A stretch of 64,000 bases of DNA from Ectopseudomonas toyotomiensis (GTDB lineage: Bacteria > Pseudomonadota > Gammaproteobacteria > Pseudomonadales > Pseudomonadaceae): the NCBI RefSeq assembly GCF_900115695.1, contig NZ_FOXK01000001.1, forward strand, positions 310,001 through 374,000. The letters run 5' to 3'. The position numbers and the translations under genes were made by a program. The notes below the pieces were generated by a model, which was given only the letters and a program-made list of their open reading frames with translations, was not told the origin of the DNA and ran no database searches. Position 1 is the first letter of the stretch, and every line of letters starts with the position of its first letter. Of the stretch, positions 47,870-56,868 are shown in pieces.

Positions 47870-48632
47870 ACACAGCACGCTCATCATCGCCCTGCTGCTG
47901 GGCAGCGGACAGGCACTGGCCGAAAGCAAGGTCGATGCCGACGGTTTCACCAACCCGCTGCAGAACCTGCAGTTCAACCCAGGACTGGATCAGCAGGAGT
48001 TCGAACGCGCCTCCAGTGACGCCCTGCAGGTCTATGACCCGCTGGAGTCGTGGAACCGCCGCGTCTATCACTTCAACTACCGCTTCGATCAATGGGTGTT
48101 CCTGCCCGTGGTCGACGGCTACCGCTACGTCACACCGAACCTGGTGCAGACCGGCGTGCACAATTTCTTCAATAACCTCGGCGAGATTCCCACGCTGGCC
48201 AACAGCGTGCTGCAGCTCAAGGGCAAGCGGGCGATGAACAGCACCGCGCGGTTGCTGTTCAATACCATCCTTGGTGTCGGCGGTATCTGGGACCCGGCGA
48301 CAAAGATGGGCCTACCCCGGTTGAGCGAAGACTTCGGCCAAACCCTGGGCTACTACGGCGTACCCGCAGGGCCTTACCTGATGCTGCCGCTGCTCGGGCC
48401 ATCGAACCTGCGCGACACCGGCGGGCTGGTGGCGGACTACAGCCTGGAGAATGCGGTCAATTACCTCGATGTGGCCGACGCCAGTCGCAGCAATCCCGGC
48501 ATCACCGCACTACGCATCATCGACACCCGCGCCAATACCGGCTTCCGCTATGGCCAACTCAACTCGCCGTTCGAGTACGAGAAGATTCGCTACTTCTACC
48601 ACGAGTCGCGCAAGCTGAAGATTGCCGACTGA
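47862..48632 (+). CDS. mlaA: Phospholipid-transport outer-membrane protein MlaA (VacJ)
   Basis: Removes mislocalised phospholipids from the outer leaflet and passes them to MlaC. The 256-residue protein has the full MlaA pattern: YDPLESWNRRVYHFNYRFDQWVFLPVV, NNLGEIPTLANSVLQLKG, SEDFGQTLGYYGVPAGPYLMLPLLGPSNLRD. Unlike E. coli MlaA, no lipobox cysteine is present: the signal peptide ends ALA/ESK (about 20). Start codon is GTG with GGAG 8 bases upstream. Confidence 0.93.
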   Translation: MVKHSTLIIALLLGSGQALAESKVDADGFTNPLQNLQFNPGLDQQEFERASSDALQVYDPLESWNRRVYHFNYRFDQWVFLPVVDGYRYVTPNLVQTGVHNFFNNLGEIPTLANSVLQLKGKRAMNSTARLLFNTILGVGGIWDPATKMGLPRLSEDFGQTLGYYGVPAGPYLMLPLLGPSNLRDTGGLVADYSLENAVNYLDVADASRSNPGITALRIIDTRANTGFRYGQLNSPFEYEKIRYFYHESRKLKIAD

Positions 48633-48638
48633 GCCCTC

Positions 48639-48669
48639 GGCCATGCATCGAATTTATCGATGCATGGCC
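48639..48669. terminator. Long palindromic hairpin between mlaA and pirin
   Basis: GGCCATGCATCGA / TCGATGCATGGCC, 13 perfect base pairs with a 5-base loop, 7 bases after the mlaA stop. No T run follows, so termination is only likely; an operator or mRNA-stabilising role is an alternative. Confidence 0.6.
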
Positions 48670-48742
48670 CGCAAAATTTCCACCCAAACATCGATTGAAT
48701 GCGACTAGCATGGCGTCATTCCTACCTTTCAAGGAGCCCGCC

Positions 48743-49597
48743 ATGACCTCGCAACGCCGCGTCATCAGCATCCAGCCAGGCCAACCCGCCTCGGACGGCG
48801 CCGGAGTGCGCCTCAACCGCGTGATCGGCGGACCGGGTCTGGAACGCTTCGACCCCTTCCTGATGCTCGACGAGTTCTCCACCGACAATCCCGACGACTA
48901 CATCGCCGGCTTCCCGCCGCACCCGCATCGTGGTTTCGAGACCATCACCTACATGCTCGAAGGGCGCATGCGCCATGAGGACCATCTGGGCAACGTCGGC
49001 CTGCTCGGCAGCGGCGGCGTGCAATGGATGACAGCTGCGCGCGGCATCATCCACAGCGAGATGCCCGAGCAGGAGTCCGGCGCCATGCGCGGCTTCCAGC
49101 TGTGGCTCAACCTGCCGGCCAAGGACAAGTTGGGTGAAGCGGGCTACCGCGACATTCCAGCCACCGACATCCCGCGCATCAACACGGCGTCCGGCGCCGA
49201 GGTGGTGGTGATCGCCGGTGAATTCGATGACGGCGAGATCCGCCAGGCCGGCGCCGTGCAGCGTCCACACACCCAGCCTCAGCTGTTCGACCTGAACCTG
49301 CCGGCCGGCAGCCAGGTTTCACCGCGCCTGGCCGATGGTCAGCGGGTCATGCTGTACGTTTATCAAGGCCTGCTCGAGCTGCCCGAGGCCAGTACACAAC
49401 CGGTCAGCGCCGGGCGTCTGGTGCGACTATCCGACGAGGGTGAGCTGCACCTGGCCAGCGCCCATGGCGCGCGGGTATTCCTGATCGCCGGCACACCACT
49501 GAACGAACCCATCGTCCAGTACGGACCGTTCGTGATGAACAGCCGCGAGGAAATCGAGCAGGCCATGCGCGATTTTCGTGATGGTGTGCTGGCCTGA
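48743..49597 (+). CDS. Pirin family protein
   Basis: A 284-residue bicupin: the metal site FPPHPHRGFETITYMLEGRMRHED with its His and Glu ligands, and the second cupin with the closing VQYGPFVMNSREEIEQAMRDFRDG, the hallmark end of pirins. Bacterial pirins include quercetinases and metabolic regulators; role here unknown. AAGGAG precedes the chosen ATG. Confidence 0.93.
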   Translation: MTSQRRVISIQPGQPASDGAGVRLNRVIGGPGLERFDPFLMLDEFSTDNPDDYIAGFPPHPHRGFETITYMLEGRMRHEDHLGNVGLLGSGGVQWMTAARGIIHSEMPEQESGAMRGFQLWLNLPAKDKLGEAGYRDIPATDIPRINTASGAEVVVIAGEFDDGEIRQAGAVQRPHTQPQLFDLNLPAGSQVSPRLADGQRVMLYVYQGLLELPEASTQPVSAGRLVRLSDEGELHLASAHGARVFLIAGTPLNEPIVQYGPFVMNSREEIEQAMRDFRDGVLA

Positions 49598-49603
49598 CGT
49601 GCC

Positions 49604-50785
49604 TCATGCGGAATGGGCGACCTCGGCCAACCCGAGAAAACGGCAGAGGTCGGCCTTGCGCGTCATCGCATCCTGATAACCCAACTCGATCAGTTCACTG
49701 CAGTAGCCGGGCTCGAACAGCAGGTAACTGAGTACGCCCGCACCACCGGCCTTGGTCGCCCCCGGGCCGCGCAGAAACAGTCGCAGCGCCTTGGGCAGCT
49801 CACGCTGATGGCGCGCGGCGATCTGATCCAGCGGCTGGCTCGGAGCAATCACCAGCACGTCCACCGGGTTCAAACCCAACCCACGCGGACGCCGCTCCGG
49901 CGGCACCAGTGCGCTCATCTGGTTGAGCCGTTCGAGCAGCTCGATGTCCGTCTCCAGATTGTCGATAAAGGTACTGTTGAGCATATGCCCGCCGATCTGC
50001 GCCAGGCTCGGCGGTCGAGTGCTGATCACGCGCGGTAGCGCGGCATCGGGTTCGAGCTGGGCGTTGCCGCTGACACCGATTACCAGCACGCGGCTGGCTC
50101 CGAGATGCAGTGCCGGGCTGATCGGCGCCGCCTGGCGCACTGCGCCGTCGCCAAAATACTCGCGGTTGATCTTCACCGGCGGAAAGATCAGCGGGATCGA
50201 CGCACTGGCCAGCAAATGGTCAAGCTGCAGACGCGTTGGTACACCGACGCGACGATGGCGGAACCAGGGATCGATAGTGGCGCGGCCCTGATAGAAGGTC
50301 ACCGCCTGACCACTTTCGTAGCCGAAGGCAGTCACTGCTACCGCCCGCAGCTGGCGATGGCGCACGGCCGCAGCGATGCCGGAGAAGTCCAGCTCGCGCT
50401 CCAGCAACTCACGCAACGGCGAACTGTCGAGCAAGGCCACCGGAACATCGCGCCCCAGGCCAAGCAGGCTATGACCAATGAAACGCGCCGCCTGACGCAG
50501 CACGCCGGGCCAGTCGCTGCGGTACACCATGTGGGTGTGAAAGCCTTGCCAGACCGAGGTCAGGCGCCGCACGGCTTCGCCGAACTGCAGCGCGCCACAG
50601 GCCAGGCCAACGGCATTGATCGCCCCGGCCGAGGTCCCGACAATAACCGGAAAGGGATTGTGCGAGGCGTCCGGCAACAGGTCGGCAATGGCTGCCAACA
50701 CCCCGACCTGATAGGCCGCCCGCGCCCCGCCACCAGAGAGGATCAGCCCGGTAACGGGCGCATCGTGGCGGGCAATCACGGTCAT
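49604..50785 (-). CDS. Patatin-like phospholipase
   Basis: A 393-residue protein: glycine-rich oxyanion loop LILSGGGARAAYQVGVL, nucleophile elbow VGTSAGAINA (Ser about 51) and the catalytic Asp in YFGDGAVRQAAP. No signal peptide. Serine lipid acyl hydrolase, probably acting at the inner membrane; substrate unknown. Convergent on the pirin gene with 6 bases between stops. Confidence 0.92.
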   Translation of the reverse strand: MTVIARHDAPVTGLILSGGGARAAYQVGVLAAIADLLPDASHNPFPVIVGTSAGAINAVGLACGALQFGEAVRRLTSVWQGFHTHMVYRSDWPGVLRQAARFIGHSLLGLGRDVPVALLDSSPLRELLERELDFSGIAAAVRHRQLRAVAVTAFGYESGQAVTFYQGRATIDPWFRHRRVGVPTRLQLDHLLASASIPLIFPPVKINREYFGDGAVRQAAPISPALHLGASRVLVIGVSGNAQLEPDAALPRVISTRPPSLAQIGGHMLNSTFIDNLETDIELLERLNQMSALVPPERRPRGLGLNPVDVLVIAPSQPLDQIAARHQRELPKALRLFLRGPGATKAGGAGVLSYLLFEPGYCSELIELGYQDAMTRKADLCRFLGLAEVAHSA

Positions 50786-50820
50786 CGAACGATCCTGTTT
50801 TTCGTTGCAGTATAGATGCG

Positions 50821-51753
50821 CTACTTGCGCTTACCGTACAGCTTCGGCTCGCCCTCGGGGCGCGTCTTGAAACGCCGATGCGCCCACAGGTACTGCTCCG
50901 GGCAGGCACTGACCACCTGCTCGATCCACTGGTTGATACGCAGGCAATCGGCCTCCTCGCTCTCGCCGGGGAAGCCTTCGAGCGGCGGATGGATCACCAG
51001 ACGATAACCGCTGCCATCGGCCAGGCGCTGTTGGGTGAAAGGCACCACGCGCGCCTTGCCCAGGCGGGTGAACTTGGTGGTGGCGGTAACCGTGGCCGCC
51101 TGAATACCGAACAGCGGCACGAAGATGCTCTGCTTGCGGCCGTAATCCTGATCCGGCGCGTACCAGATCGCACGGCCGGCACGCAGCACCTTGAGCATGG
51201 CGCGAATGTCCTCGCGCTCGATGGCGCTGGCATCGAGGTTGTGGCGTTCACGGCCACGGCGCTGGATGTAGTCGAACAGCGGGTTGTCATGCTCGCGGTA
51301 CATGCCGTCGATGGTGTGCAATTGACCGAGCAGCGCGGCGCCGATCTCCAGGGTGGTGAAGTGCACCGCCATGAGGATCACGCCCTGCCCCTCGGCTTGC
51401 GCCTGCTGCAGATGCTCGAGGCCTTCGACCTGCGCCAGTCGCGCCAGACGCGCCTTGGGCCACCACCAGCTCATGGCCATCTCGAAGAAGGCGATACCGG
51501 TGGAGGCGAAGTTCTCCTTGAGCAGGCGCTCGCGCTCGGCAGCGCTCTTGCCAGGGAAGCAAAGTTCCAGATTGCGCGCAGCGATCTGCCGGCGCGAGCT
51601 TGCCGTGCGGTACATCAGCCAGCCCAGTGCTCGCCCCAGTTTCAGCTGCAGACCATAAGGCAGTTGCACCACCAGCCACAGCAATCCGAAGCCCAGCCAC
51701 AGCGGCCAGAAGCGCGGATGAAGAAAATAGGCGCGAAAGCGGGGGCGATCCAT
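50821..51753 (-). CDS. Lipid A biosynthesis acyltransferase (LpxL/HtrB family)
   Basis: A 310-residue inner-membrane protein with one N-terminal helix (about 14-34). Catalytic H-x4-E motif is VHFTTLE; WYAPDQDYG and VPFTQQRL are further family blocks. Adds a secondary acyl chain to lipid A; which position cannot be told. In P. aeruginosa a paralogue holds the same place beside minC. Divergent from minC with 216 bases between. Start chosen at MDRPRFRAYF. Confidence 0.9.
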   Translation of the reverse strand: MDRPRFRAYFLHPRFWPLWLGFGLLWLVVQLPYGLQLKLGRALGWLMYRTASSRRQIAARNLELCFPGKSAAERERLLKENFASTGIAFFEMAMSWWWPKARLARLAQVEGLEHLQQAQAEGQGVILMAVHFTTLEIGAALLGQLHTIDGMYREHDNPLFDYIQRRGRERHNLDASAIEREDIRAMLKVLRAGRAIWYAPDQDYGRKQSIFVPLFGIQAATVTATTKFTRLGKARVVPFTQQRLADGSGYRLVIHPPLEGFPGESEEADCLRINQWIEQVVSACPEQYLWAHRRFKTRPEGEPKLYGKRK

Positions 51754-51969
51754 GAGACGTTTCCGATCACTTACAAAGCCGCGCATTCTAACGCAGTTTT
51801 CCCGACCGGCTCGCTGGCATCACTGCCGCAGGAGCAGGTCACGACAGCGAATCGACAGCCAAGCCTTCGCCTCGCCCCCGGCTCGCTGACGCGCGCGGCT
51901 TGCGGCATGCGGGCTATCTCGTTATAAGTCCGGCATCTTTCGACTCGCCAGAAGGCCCATCGCCCCACC

Positions 51970-52698
51970 ATGAGCCAAGCCGACCTCCTCGCCCAAGACC
52001 CCGTATTCCAGCTCAAGGGCAGCATGCTCGCCATCACCGTGATGGAACTGGCGCACAACGATCTCGAACGCCTCGACGCGCAACTGACGGAAAAAGTCGC
52101 CCAGGCCCCGGCCTTCTTCAGCAACACGCCGCTGGTGCTGGCCCTGGACAAACTGCCGGAAGGCGAAGGTGAACTGGCCCTGGCCGAACTGATGGCCGTC
52201 TGCCGCCGCCATGGCCTGCGCACCCTGGCCATCCGCGCCTCGCGGGAAAGCGATGTCGCCGCTGCCGAAGCCATGGATCTGCCGGTACTGCCGCCCTCCG
52301 GTGCACGCGAACGCCTCCTCGATCCAGCGCCAAAGAAAATCGAAGAAAAACCGGCCGAACCCGAACACAAACCCAGTCGCATCATCACCAGCCCGGTGCG
52401 CGGCGGCCAGCAGATCTATGCCCAGGGTGGCGATCTGATCGTGCTGGCACCGGTCAGCGCCGGGGCGGAACTTCTCGCCGATGGCAACATCCATGTTTAC
52501 GCGCCCATGCGTGGCCGCGCCCTGGCGGGCATCAAGGGCAACACCAAGGCACGGATTTTCTGTCAGCAAATGGGCGCCGAAATGTTGTCGATCGCCGGCC
52601 ATTACAAGGTTGCCGAAGACCTGCGCCGCGACCCGCTGTGGGGCGATGCAGTGCACGTCAGCCTGTCGGGTGACGTGTTGAACATCACCCGCCTTTAA
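51970..52698 (+). CDS. minC: Septum site-determining protein MinC
   Basis: A 242-residue FtsZ-assembly inhibitor. N-terminal FtsZ-binding domain ([17 protein letters not shown]), Pro/Lys-rich linker, and C-terminal beta-helix that binds MinD ([46 protein letters not shown]). First of minCDE. Confidence 0.97.
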   Translation: MSQADLLAQDPVFQLKGSMLAITVMELAHNDLERLDAQLTEKVAQAPAFFSNTPLVLALDKLPEGEGELALAELMAVCRRHGLRTLAIRASRESDVAAAEAMDLPVLPPSGARERLLDPAPKKIEEKPAEPEHKPSRIITSPVRGGQQIYAQGGDLIVLAPVSAGAELLADGNIHVYAPMRGRALAGIKGNTKARIFCQQMGAEMLSIAGHYKVAEDLRRDPLWGDAVHVSLSGDVLNITRL

Positions 52699-52798
52699 CG
52701 GATACTGCGGCCACTTTTTACGGACACAAAAAGGGCATCTGGAAGCCTTTAACGGCCCCAGATTCCCGCGTTATCTTCATTTTTTGGGGTGAATCACC

Positions 52799-53614
52799 TT
52801 GGCCAAGATCCTCGTAGTCACTTCCGGCAAAGGTGGCGTCGGTAAAACCACCACCAGCGCTGCCATCGGTACCGGCCTCGCCCTGCGCGGGCACAAGACC
52901 GTCATCGTCGACTTCGACGTCGGCCTGCGTAACCTCGACCTGATCATGGGCTGCGAACGCCGCGTGGTGTACGACTTCGTCAACGTCGTCAACGGCGAAG
53001 CAACCCTGACCCAGGCCCTGATCAAGGACAAGCGCCTCGAGAACCTCTACGTGCTGGCCGCCAGCCAGACCCGTGACAAGGACGCGCTGACCCAGGAAGG
53101 CGTCGAGAAGGTCATCACCGAGCTGTCGCAGAATTTCGAATACGTGGTCTGCGACTCGCCAGCCGGTATCGAGAAAGGTGCTCACCTGGCGATGTATTTC
53201 GCCGACGAAGCCATTGTCGTGACCAACCCGGAAGTGTCCTCGGTACGCGACTCCGACCGCATGCTCGGCCTGCTGGCGAGCAAATCGCGCCGCGCCGAGA
53301 AAGGCGAAGAACCGATCAAGGAACACCTGCTGCTCACCCGTTACAATCCCGAGCGCGTCACCAAGGGCGAGATGCTTGGCGTCGAAGACGTCGAGGAAAT
53401 CCTCGCCATTCGCCTGCTCGGCGTGATCCCCGAATCCCAGGCCGTGCTCAAGGCATCCAACCAGGGTATCCCGGTCATCCTCGATGACCAGAGCGATGCC
53501 GGCCAGGCTTACAGCGACGCAGTCGATCGCCTGCTCGGCAAGGACGTGGCGCACCGCTTCCTGGATGTGAAGAAGCAGGGCTTCCTGCAGCGCCTGTTTG
53601 GAGGTCGAGAATGA
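52799..53614 (+). CDS. minD: Septum site-determining ATPase MinD
   Basis: A 271-residue ParA-like ATPase that recruits MinC to the membrane. Deviant Walker [10 protein letters not shown] (10-18), [12 protein letters not shown], and the C-terminal amphipathic membrane-targeting helix [10 protein letters not shown]. The start codon is TTG; GGGGTGA lies upstream and no ATG gives the conserved [10 protein letters not shown] start. Overlaps minE by 4 bases. Confidence 0.97.
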   Translation: MAKILVVTSGKGGVGKTTTSAAIGTGLALRGHKTVIVDFDVGLRNLDLIMGCERRVVYDFVNVVNGEATLTQALIKDKRLENLYVLAASQTRDKDALTQEGVEKVITELSQNFEYVVCDSPAGIEKGAHLAMYFADEAIVVTNPEVSSVRDSDRMLGLLASKSRRAEKGEEPIKEHLLLTRYNPERVTKGEMLGVEDVEEILAIRLLGVIPESQAVLKASNQGIPVILDDQSDAGQAYSDAVDRLLGKDVAHRFLDVKKQGFLQRLFGGRE

Positions 53615-53865
53615 ATATTTTTGACTTCTTGCGTTCGCGCAAGAAGGAAACCACCGCATCCATCGCCAAAGAGCGCTTGCAGATCATCGTTGCCCACGAA
53701 CGTGGTCAGCGTAGCCAGCCGGACTACCTGCCTGCCCTGCAGCAGGAGCTGGTGGAAGTGATCCGCAAGTACGTCAACATCGAATCGGATCAGGTCCAGG
53801 TCGCCCTGGAAAACCAGGGCAGTTGCTCGATTCTGGAGTTGAACATCACTCTACCGGACCGTTGA
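53611..53865 (+). CDS. minE: Cell division topological specificity factor MinE
   Basis: An 84-residue protein: membrane/MinD-binding N-terminus ([31 protein letters not shown]) and the C-terminal dimer domain ([20 protein letters not shown]). Overlaps minD by ATGA. A UUCG-looped terminator follows. Confidence 0.98.
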   Translation: MNIFDFLRSRKKETTASIAKERLQIIVAHERGQRSQPDYLPALQQELVEVIRKYVNIESDQVQVALENQGSCSILELNITLPDR

Positions 53866-53882
53866 TCGAGGCCGGTTGCGCT

Positions 53883-53904
53883 CACGGCGGCTTCGGCCGC
53901 CGTG
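53883..53904 (+). terminator. Terminator of minCDE
   Basis: CACGGCGGC-TTCG-GCCGCCGTG, a 9-base-pair stem with a stable UUCG tetraloop and a short T-rich tail (TTCGTTTG), 17 bases past minE. Confidence 0.85.
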
Positions 53905-53930
53905 TTCGTTTGTAGTCATCGATAGCCTGC

Positions 53931-53992
53931 AGGAGCGAGCTCTGCTCGCGAATATCGGTAACCTGCATTTTTCGCGAGCAGAGCTCGCTCCT
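53931..53992. repeat. Paired REP elements (REPIN)
   Basis: AGGAGCGAGCTCTGCTCGCGAA at 53931-53952 is repeated as its perfect reverse complement at 53971-53992, separated by 18 bases. The GGAGCGAGC...GCTCGCG core is a widespread Pseudomonas REP; two in opposite orientation form a REPIN. It sits in the gap between minE and the rluA-type gene. Confidence 0.85.
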
Positions 53993-54013
53993 ACCAGACC
54001 GTTGCGAACGCTC

Positions 54014-54649
54014 ATGCCGCTAAGCCAGATCGAAATTCTCCACCAGGACGCCGCCCTGCTGGTGATCAACAAGCCCACCCTGCTGCTGTCGGTGCCCGGC
54101 CGCGCCGATGACAACAAGGATTGCCTGGTCACCCGCCTGCAGGAAAACGGCTACCCGGAAGCGCGCATCGTGCATCGGCTGGACTGGGAAACCTCTGGCA
54201 TCATCGTCCTGGCTCGCGACGCCGACAGCCACCGCGAGCTGTCCCGGCAGTTCCACGACCGTGAAACCGAGAAGGCCTACACCGCCCTGTGCTGGGGCCA
54301 GCCACAGGCCGACAGCGGCAGCATCGGCCTGCCGCTGCGCTACGACCCGCCGACCAAACCACGTCATGTGGTCGATCACGAACTGGGCAAACATGCTCTG
54401 ACCCACTGGCGCGTCATCGAGCGCTGCGGCGACTGGTGCCGGGTCGAGCTCACGCCCATCACCGGACGCTCGCACCAGTTGCGCGTGCATATGCTGTCCA
54501 TCGGTCATCCGCTGCTGGGCGACCGCCTCTACGCCCACGAACAAGCCCTGGCCGCCCATGAGCGCCTGTGCCTGCACGCCAGCATGCTCGCCCTCACCCA
54601 CCCGCAAACCGGCGAGCGCATGCGTTTCGAGTGCCCCGCGCCGTTCTGA
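54014..54649 (+). CDS. RluA family RNA pseudouridine synthase
   Basis: A 211-residue enzyme isomerising uridine to pseudouridine. Catalytic Asp motif IVHRLDWETSGIIVLA (about 51-66), ELTPITGRSHQLRVHMLSIGHPLLGDRLYA. It lacks an S4 domain and matches the short RluA type acting on 23S rRNA position 746 and tRNA 32. Same neighbour of minE in P. aeruginosa, as I recall. Start chosen at MPLSQIEIL, after the REPIN. Confidence 0.9.
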   Translation: MPLSQIEILHQDAALLVINKPTLLLSVPGRADDNKDCLVTRLQENGYPEARIVHRLDWETSGIIVLARDADSHRELSRQFHDRETEKAYTALCWGQPQADSGSIGLPLRYDPPTKPRHVVDHELGKHALTHWRVIERCGDWCRVELTPITGRSHQLRVHMLSIGHPLLGDRLYAHEQALAAHERLCLHASMLALTHPQTGERMRFECPAPF

Positions 54650-54856
54650 TCCTGCGCCTGCGCCGAGGCAGCCCGATGCCCTCATCCATCTCCTGTTCCG
54701 GCACGCTCAGCGCTCGACATGGAAGGTGTGAGCATCGGTAACACTGCCTGAGCGAACCAGAAAAAAGTTGGCTTTACAGACAAGTCAGCGCTGCCAATCC
54801 TGCTATCGGACATGCTCCTGTTGCGATCGTTTGCAGAAGGGCGACCGCCCTTTGAT

Positions 54857-54893
54857 TTCCCGGAACAGAGCCTTATGGCATCGGCTCCGGGAA
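54857..54893 (+). promoter_or_regulatory. Leader hairpin upstream of the ABC export operon
   Basis: TTCCCGG pairs with CCGGGAA and inner AGCC with GGCT, leaving a small bulge. Another hairpin, AAGGGC/GCCCTT, lies just upstream (about 54838-54853). They precede the ATPase start by 36 bases and may form a structured 5' leader; no known riboswitch class is recognised. Confidence 0.4.
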
Positions 54894-54928
54894 GTGCCTG
54901 ACAAGGCGATGCTCAGTGGTTCATCGAC

Positions 54929-55657
54929 ATGGACGCAGGCAGTGGCATCGGGATGCTCGAAAACAATAACGAAGAACAGCTCATCCAGTTGCAGCGCATT
55001 GGCAAGCACTACCGGCTGGCCGACACGGCACTGCCCGTCCTGCAGGACGTGAATTTGCTGATCGAACGTGGGGACAGCTGCGCCCTCATCGGCCGTTCCG
55101 GCTCGGGCAAGAGCACCCTGCTCAACGTCCTGGGCCTGCTCGACCGCCCCGACACGGGCAGCTACCACCTCAATGGCATCGACGTCGCCCAGGCCAGCGC
55201 GGACGACCTGGCCGCGCTACGCAACCGCCTGATCGGCTTCGTCTTCCAGAGCTTCAACTTGCTGCCTCGGCTCAGTGCGCTGGATAACGTCGCCCTGCCC
55301 CTCACCTATCGCGGTATTGCCCCGAAGCTGGCCCGCGAGCAGGCACATGCCATGCTCGAGCAGGTCGGCCTGGCAGAACGCAGCAAGCACCGCCCGGCCA
55401 GCCTCTCCGGCGGTCAGCGCCAGCGCGTCGCCATAGCCCGGGCCCTGATCGGCGATCCCGCGCTGATCCTTGCTGATGAGCCGACCGGCAATCTGGATGC
55501 TGCCACGGCCCAGGACATCATGAAGCTGCTGATCGAGCTCAACCTGCGCCAGGGCGTCACCCTGGTCGTGGTCACCCATGACCCCGGCATCGCCAGCCGT
55601 CTGGGGCGTCAGATAGAAGTGCGTCAAGGGCGCCTGCACGAGTCGAGCGGCCAATGA
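54929..55657 (+). CDS. ABC transporter ATPase (MacB/LolD-like)
   Basis: A 242-residue nucleotide-binding subunit: Walker [12 protein letters not shown]-loop [22 protein letters not shown], signature [15 protein letters not shown], Walker [13 protein letters not shown] and switch His VVVTHD. The Q-loop and D-loop text matches the MacB/LolD/FtsE type VII group. First gene of a four-gene operon. Start could also be the ATG at 54953; neither has a strong ribosome-binding site. Confidence 0.92.
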   Translation: MDAGSGIGMLENNNEEQLIQLQRIGKHYRLADTALPVLQDVNLLIERGDSCALIGRSGSGKSTLLNVLGLLDRPDTGSYHLNGIDVAQASADDLAALRNRLIGFVFQSFNLLPRLSALDNVALPLTYRGIAPKLAREQAHAMLEQVGLAERSKHRPASLSGGQRQRVAIARALIGDPALILADEPTGNLDAATAQDIMKLLIELNLRQGVTLVVVTHDPGIASRLGRQIEVRQGRLHESSGQ

Positions 55658-56868
55658 TCGCCGTCATGCCGGAAACTGGCGGCCCGACCGTCAGCCAGAT
55701 CCTGGGCGAAGCCATCGGCAGCCTGCGCACCCTGGGCAGGCGCGCCTTGCTGGCCCTGCTGGGCATCGTCATGGGCAGTTGTTCGGTGGTCGCCCTGCTC
55801 AATATCGGCGGCAATGCCGCAACGCAATCGCTGGCGATCTTTCGCAACCTGGGCAGCGATATCCTGATCCTGCAGCTACCGCCCCTGACGACGGGGCATG
55901 ACGGCCTGCCGCTGCGGCTGGATGCAGATTCGCTGCGCCAGGACATGCCCGCCATCGCCAACCTTGCGCCGGTGATGAGCTACGGCGCGCCGGCGATCTT
56001 CAATGGCCAGCAGAGCAATGCCAATATCATCGGCACCATCCCCGAACTGTTCACCGCCGCTGCTCTGTCCGTGGAGGCTGGCCGGGCGCTGTCGGGCTTC
56101 GATCGCCGGGAAACCTATGCCGTGATCGGTGCCTCGCTGGCACAGGCGCTGAGCCAACCCAACGCACCGCTCAAGCTGGGCGACCGAGTGCGCCTGCATG
56201 CCTATCAGTTCCAGATCGTCGGCATACTCAAGCAGGAGGCGCCCGGCCTGCTGCTGCCGTTCAATGCCAACGAAACCCTGTTCATTCCGCTCGAAGGCAT
56301 GCCACGCCTCGATCCCAATGCGCGGCTCAGCCATGTAGTGGCCCGCGCCAACAGCGCCGAGCAGGTGCCACTGGCCGGTGAACAACTGGTCGGAGCCGTG
56401 ACGCGACGTATCGCCGGCGATGTCCAGCCGAACCTGGTCTATGCGCAGCAGGTACTGGCAGGCATGCAGCAGCAAAGCCAGACCTTCACCTACCTGCTCG
56501 CCGCCCTTGGGCTGGTTTCCCTGTTGGGCGGCGGCGTGGGCGTGATGAACGTGATGCTCATGAACGTCAACGAACGTCGGCGGGAGATCGGCATACGCCT
56601 GGCATTGGGTGCACGCAGGCGCGACATCCGCAACCTGTTCCTGGTCGAAGCGGTGGCCTTGACCAGCGTCGGCGCGCTGTTCGGTGCGGCCCTGGGGGTG
56701 GCCGGCGGCTGGGGCTACGCGCAGCTCTCGGGCTGGGCATTCGCGCTGGAGCCTGGGGCTCTGCCTCTGGGGCTCGGCAGCACCGTGCTGGTTGGTCTGT
56801 TCTTCGGCCTGCATCCGGCCATGACCGCTTCACGCCTGCAACCTGTGGAAGCCTTGCGCGATGAATGA
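55654..56868 (+). CDS. MacB-like ABC transporter permease
   Basis: A 404-residue protein with four membrane helices: one after the N-terminus (about 29-52), a large periplasmic MacB-PCD domain (about 53-275), then three C-terminal helices of the FtsX family (LAALGLVSLLGGGVGVMNVMLMNVNERRREIGIRLALGARRRDI and onward). Permease and ATPase are separate here, unlike MacB where they are fused. Overlaps the ATPase gene by ATGA and the next gene by 8 bases. Confidence 0.92.
   Translation: MIAVMPETGGPTVSQILGEAIGSLRTLGRRALLALLGIVMGSCSVVALLNIGGNAATQSLAIFRNLGSDILILQLPPLTTGHDGLPLRLDADSLRQDMPAIANLAPVMSYGAPAIFNGQQSNANIIGTIPELFTAAALSVEAGRALSGFDRRETYAVIGASLAQALSQPNAPLKLGDRVRLHAYQFQIVGILKQEAPGLLLPFNANETLFIPLEGMPRLDPNARLSHVVARANSAEQVPLAGEQLVGAVTRRIAGDVQPNLVYAQQVLAGMQQQSQTFTYLLAALGLVSLLGGGVGVMNVMLMNVNERRREIGIRLALGARRRDIRNLFLVEAVALTSVGALFGAALGVAGGWGYAQLSGWAFALEPGALPLGLGSTVLVGLFFGLHPAMTASRLQPVEALRDE

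Noticed and set aside
53931..53992. Inverted repeats as insertion-sequence ends or attachment sites
   Set aside because: The sequence is a standard Pseudomonas REP pair with no transposase or target duplication nearby.
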